Of a DNA stretch of 64,000 nucleotides, positions 61,401-64,000 are shown one piece after another. Positions within the stretch are counted from its first letter, which is position 1. Every line of letters begins with the position of its first letter. The position numbers and the translations under genes were made by a program. Origin of the DNA: Sitta carolinensis (lineage: Eukaryota > Chordata > Aves > Passeriformes > Sittidae). A model generated the notes under the pieces. The model was not told the origin of the DNA, did not search any database, and was given only the letters and a program-made list of their open reading frames with translations. The stretch is from contig CM063284.1 in NCBI GenBank assembly GCA_032173965.1, positions 62,122,863 to 62,186,862 of the forward strand, read 5' to 3'.

Positions 61401-63780
61401 GGTGTAGAGAACAATTACAGAACTGGAGCATGAGAGGACATCTAGCTTTTAAATAAAGACCCTCTCCATGTGAATTCAAACATACTCTTGCTGCTGAAGG
61501 AGGATGTTAATATGAAAGTCAGACAGAACCTATATTTTTTTGCTTTGTGAGAGTCTTTTTTTTATGACTTCTGTTACTGATGTAAGAAGATCCATTCTGT
61601 GGTACTGCAGTAAATGATTCCCATTCAAAGCTGGACATATGAACCCAACAGAATTCACTAGTTGAGAGAAGTCTTGAGAAAAGTGAGTTAAGCCTAATTA
61701 AAGTATTAATTTTTCAATCATTCCTGCAAAAAAAAAAAATCAAAAGGAATGTTTGCTTCTTTTTCCCTTCCAGCTAAAAAGCTTCCAATGTAGCCTTTAC
61801 CATCAAAGTATTCCAACTGCTTAGCAATTATGCCTTATTCCTTTTTCCTCTATATTCCATCTTATGGGGTGAACCTTAAATCACCACAATTTTATGGGTG
61901 CTGACAATAAAAGGACAGTCTTCTGCCAGGTCTCAAGAACCTGCAATTCATTTTACCTTTTGAAGCATTTGAATAACTAACACAGAAGGCCAGGTGCTTG
62001 CTTCCATTTATCAAGTCTCACCTTCTTCATGTTGTGGTGTTTCTGTCTTGGTCACAGCTGACTTTTCATCGAGTTGCCTTTTTTCTGACCCATTGACAGA
62101 CAATCCACAGCCAGCCAACAGGATGAAGATGGGCACTAGGCTTAGCTAGCTAGAACATGATGGCACAGGAACAGATGGCTTCTGCCCCAGCAGCCTTGGT
62201 AGTATTTTAACACTTCTGAAGGCACCTTTGCACTGCTAAGGGTGGGAAGTTCGACACATTTCCATGCATCCTGCTGCATGCTTTCTGATCAGAATCTGGA
62301 GGAGGAATTGAACTTCTGGCAGCAGTTATGAACTTGGCAGCCAATCAGTTTCTTTTAAGGACCCTGCTGTGTCAGGGTACAGATCAAGGTGTAAAACCAA
62401 CCCTCTGAAAAGCCTATTTCCCTAAGGTAGGGAAGAATGAGTTGCATGCAGCTAACCTGTGGCAGGGACTGAAAAGTGTCTGCAGTACTAAATATGTCTT
62501 TTTAAGCACCATTCTCTCCCCCAATTTGTTTTTCTCATACAGCCCATCACTATTTGGTGTATTTGTTTGTCCATCTCCACACATGAATGGGCACACCAAG
62601 AAAATGGACTGATATACTGGCACCAACAGTATATTAATGTGACTTAGGTCACATTACAGTAGAAACTCAAATCAATCTGAAGAAGCAAGGACATGGCAAA
62701 GCTTCTAATCTCAAGGTTTTGACTTTTGGGGATTTTTAAGCAGAAGTATTAGCTATCTGCAATTCAAAGTGAGGGGTTGAGGGTGGGGGGCTTATGCTTA
62801 CCATTTTGTTTTTAAGAAGGTCACAATGAAAGCTTGTGATTGAATATTTTGCATGGAACTGCCTATGACAAAGAGAAAGACAAAGGGTTTGTCAGAGTAC
62901 TATGAAAAGGGAGAAAGATCTGTGTTAGATTTTTAAGGTATATTTGAAAGAATGAAATAAAAAAAAAATGCTTTCAAATCCTCAGGGACTTTGCAATTTA
63001 TCAAGAAAGACACATTCTTCCTAATGAAAGGTTACTGACCTTCATGAATGTGACAGTTCAATTACAGCCCATTCATATGCAGAGCAGTCGTTGATAAAGG
63101 ATTTAGGAAATGTGACTAGCATAGCAAAAAAAAGGGGGGGAATGTCTAGAAAATTATTTTTTATTGTGGAGCAAGAAATATAAATAAGATTCAGTCAGGT
63201 AGTAGAACCTTTTCTTCTCTGGCCCAGCAACCCATTAGATTTGCTTCAGTGAATACATTGACTTTTTCCTCTTCTTTTTCTACTAATATTTCTGTCTTTT
63301 TAATCCTCTGAACTACTAAACCTAACAAATCATAAAGCCCTTGGGGTGCTGAGATGCAGGGTTTCAAACATTTTTTCCCTCTGACTGGCAGAGAAAGCTG
63401 GAATGTGTCCTAATGTTTTTTTAAGTGCTTGAGTAGTATTTAAACTCTTAAATGGATGGAAAGTTAAAGCAGCAGCAAATGCACATGCACATACATGTAA
63501 CCCCCCTTCCTTTTCCTTCCACCTTTTCCTCCCCCTGCTTCCCCACACACACTGAGCTTGGCCTCTCCAAGGCTGTTAATAGCCAAAGCAGATATTGGCT
63601 AGACTCTCTGGAGCCAGCCTTCAGCCAATGGAGGGTGACACCTGTGAGCTGATGTTTGTTGAACTCCTCCAGGTGTAGGAAAGATGCTTAAATCGACATA
63701 AGGCAGGAGCTGTGAAAACAGGCAAGTGTGTCACTCATATATACACACAGCTTCCTGTAAGATCCCAAGGCCAACTTGTT
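58489..63780. other. Non-coding stretch, no gene seen
   Basis: Open frames are 87 codons or shorter. It holds T-rich runs near 58586-58602 and 59335-59345, a two-copy 10-bp tandem (AGCTGATTTG) at 58797-58816, A-runs near 61728-61739 and 62961, and an AAAAAAAGGGGGGG step near 63126-63140. The section 59740-60070 is repeat-free and AT-rich and may be regulatory, but nothing shows this directly. No transposon was recognised. Confidence 0.62.
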
Positions 63781-63785
63781 GCAAA

Positions 63786-63885
63786 ATGACAAGAAAGACA
63801 GAAAGACAAGACAGAAAAAAGACAAGGCAGAAAGACAAGACAGCAAGACAGGAAGAAAGACAAAAAGAAGAAAAAGAGAAAGGAA
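63786..63885. repeat. Imperfect AGACA/AGAA purine-rich tandem tract
   Basis: Units such as AGACAAGACAGAA and AGAAAGACA recur with variations and lead directly into the (GGGAAA)n array. Only A, G and C occur on the plus strand. The tract is probably a decayed or founding part of the same satellite region. Confidence 0.85.
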
Positions 63886-64000
63886 AGGGAAAGGGAAAGA
63901 AGGGAAAGGGAAAGGGAAAGGGAAAGGGAAAGGGAAAGGGAAAGGGAAAGGGAAAGGGAAAGGGAAAGGGAAAGGGAAGGGAAAGGAAAGGGAATGGGAA
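63886..64000. repeat. (GGGAAA)n hexanucleotide satellite, running off the window
   Basis: A near-perfect GGGAAA array of about 13 uninterrupted units (63901-63977) has slightly variable units on either side. It continues to the last base of the window. The plus strand is all purine except for one T near the end. Such polypurine-polypyrimidine mirror tracts can form triplex DNA. The total length is unknown because the window cuts it. Confidence 0.95.

Noticed and set aside
1..64000. Search by eye for a CRISPR array, bacterial operon or prophage
   Set aside because: The DNA is vertebrate in character (CR1, LTR, microsatellites), with no regularly spaced repeats and no bacterial-type gene packing.

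Overview
This 64-kb window looks like nuclear DNA from a bird. The main evidence is four fragments of CR1, the dominant avian non-LTR retrotransposon. They include a recognisable but broken reverse-transcriptase frame and typical CR1 3' ends. Three further traits fit a bird but are not proof: an AT-leaning, CpG-poor background, many short microsatellites, and G/T-rich tracts of the GGTTTTTTTG/(GTTT)n type. I saw no mammalian Alu, L1 or B1-like repeats. I cannot name the species or chromosome.

I found no protein-coding gene, exon, tRNA, rRNA or other RNA gene that I can support. Every open frame outside CR1 is short (191 codons at most). Most overlap an equally open frame on the other strand, and none encodes a domain I recognise. 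The window is therefore either part of a gene desert or the interior of a very long intron. Splice-aware alignment or RNA-seq would decide which.

Layout: 1-8.9 kb is plain non-coding DNA. A (TG)n tract joined to a 20-base G run lies at 8.9 kb. From 9 to 14.8 kb the DNA is unique, with a possible ancient repeat near 11.3 kb. A 5'-truncated CR1 on the plus strand occupies about 14.8-15.35 kb, and a (TA)n(TG)n microsatellite sits at 16.5 kb. A short minus-strand CR1 tail is at 19.8-19.96 kb. From 20 to 36 kb I see only low-complexity tracts and a perfect 12-bp-arm hairpin at 24.7 kb. A small CpG-rich patch at 36.1-36.3 kb is the best candidate for a promoter-like element. From 36.5 to 46.6 kb the DNA is non-coding, with AT-rich stretches rich in homeodomain-type cores near 43.8-44.1 and 45.7-46.0 kb. 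A minus-strand CR1 lies at 46.65-46.98 kb.

The clearest structure is at 49.29-51.07 kb. A plus-strand CR1 is split by a 718-bp solo LTR (50049-50766), which has TG...CA ends, near-matching inverted termini and a 6-bp target-site duplication (GTAGTG). From 51 to 63.8 kb the DNA is again non-coding, with a (TG)n tract at 58.4 kb. The window ends inside a purine-only (GGGAAA)n satellite that continues past its edge.

I found no sign of a CRISPR array, an operon or a new multi-gene system. The most interesting items are the nested LTR-in-CR1 insertion, the isolated CpG patch, the hairpin, and the G-run and purine tracts that could adopt non-B DNA structures.
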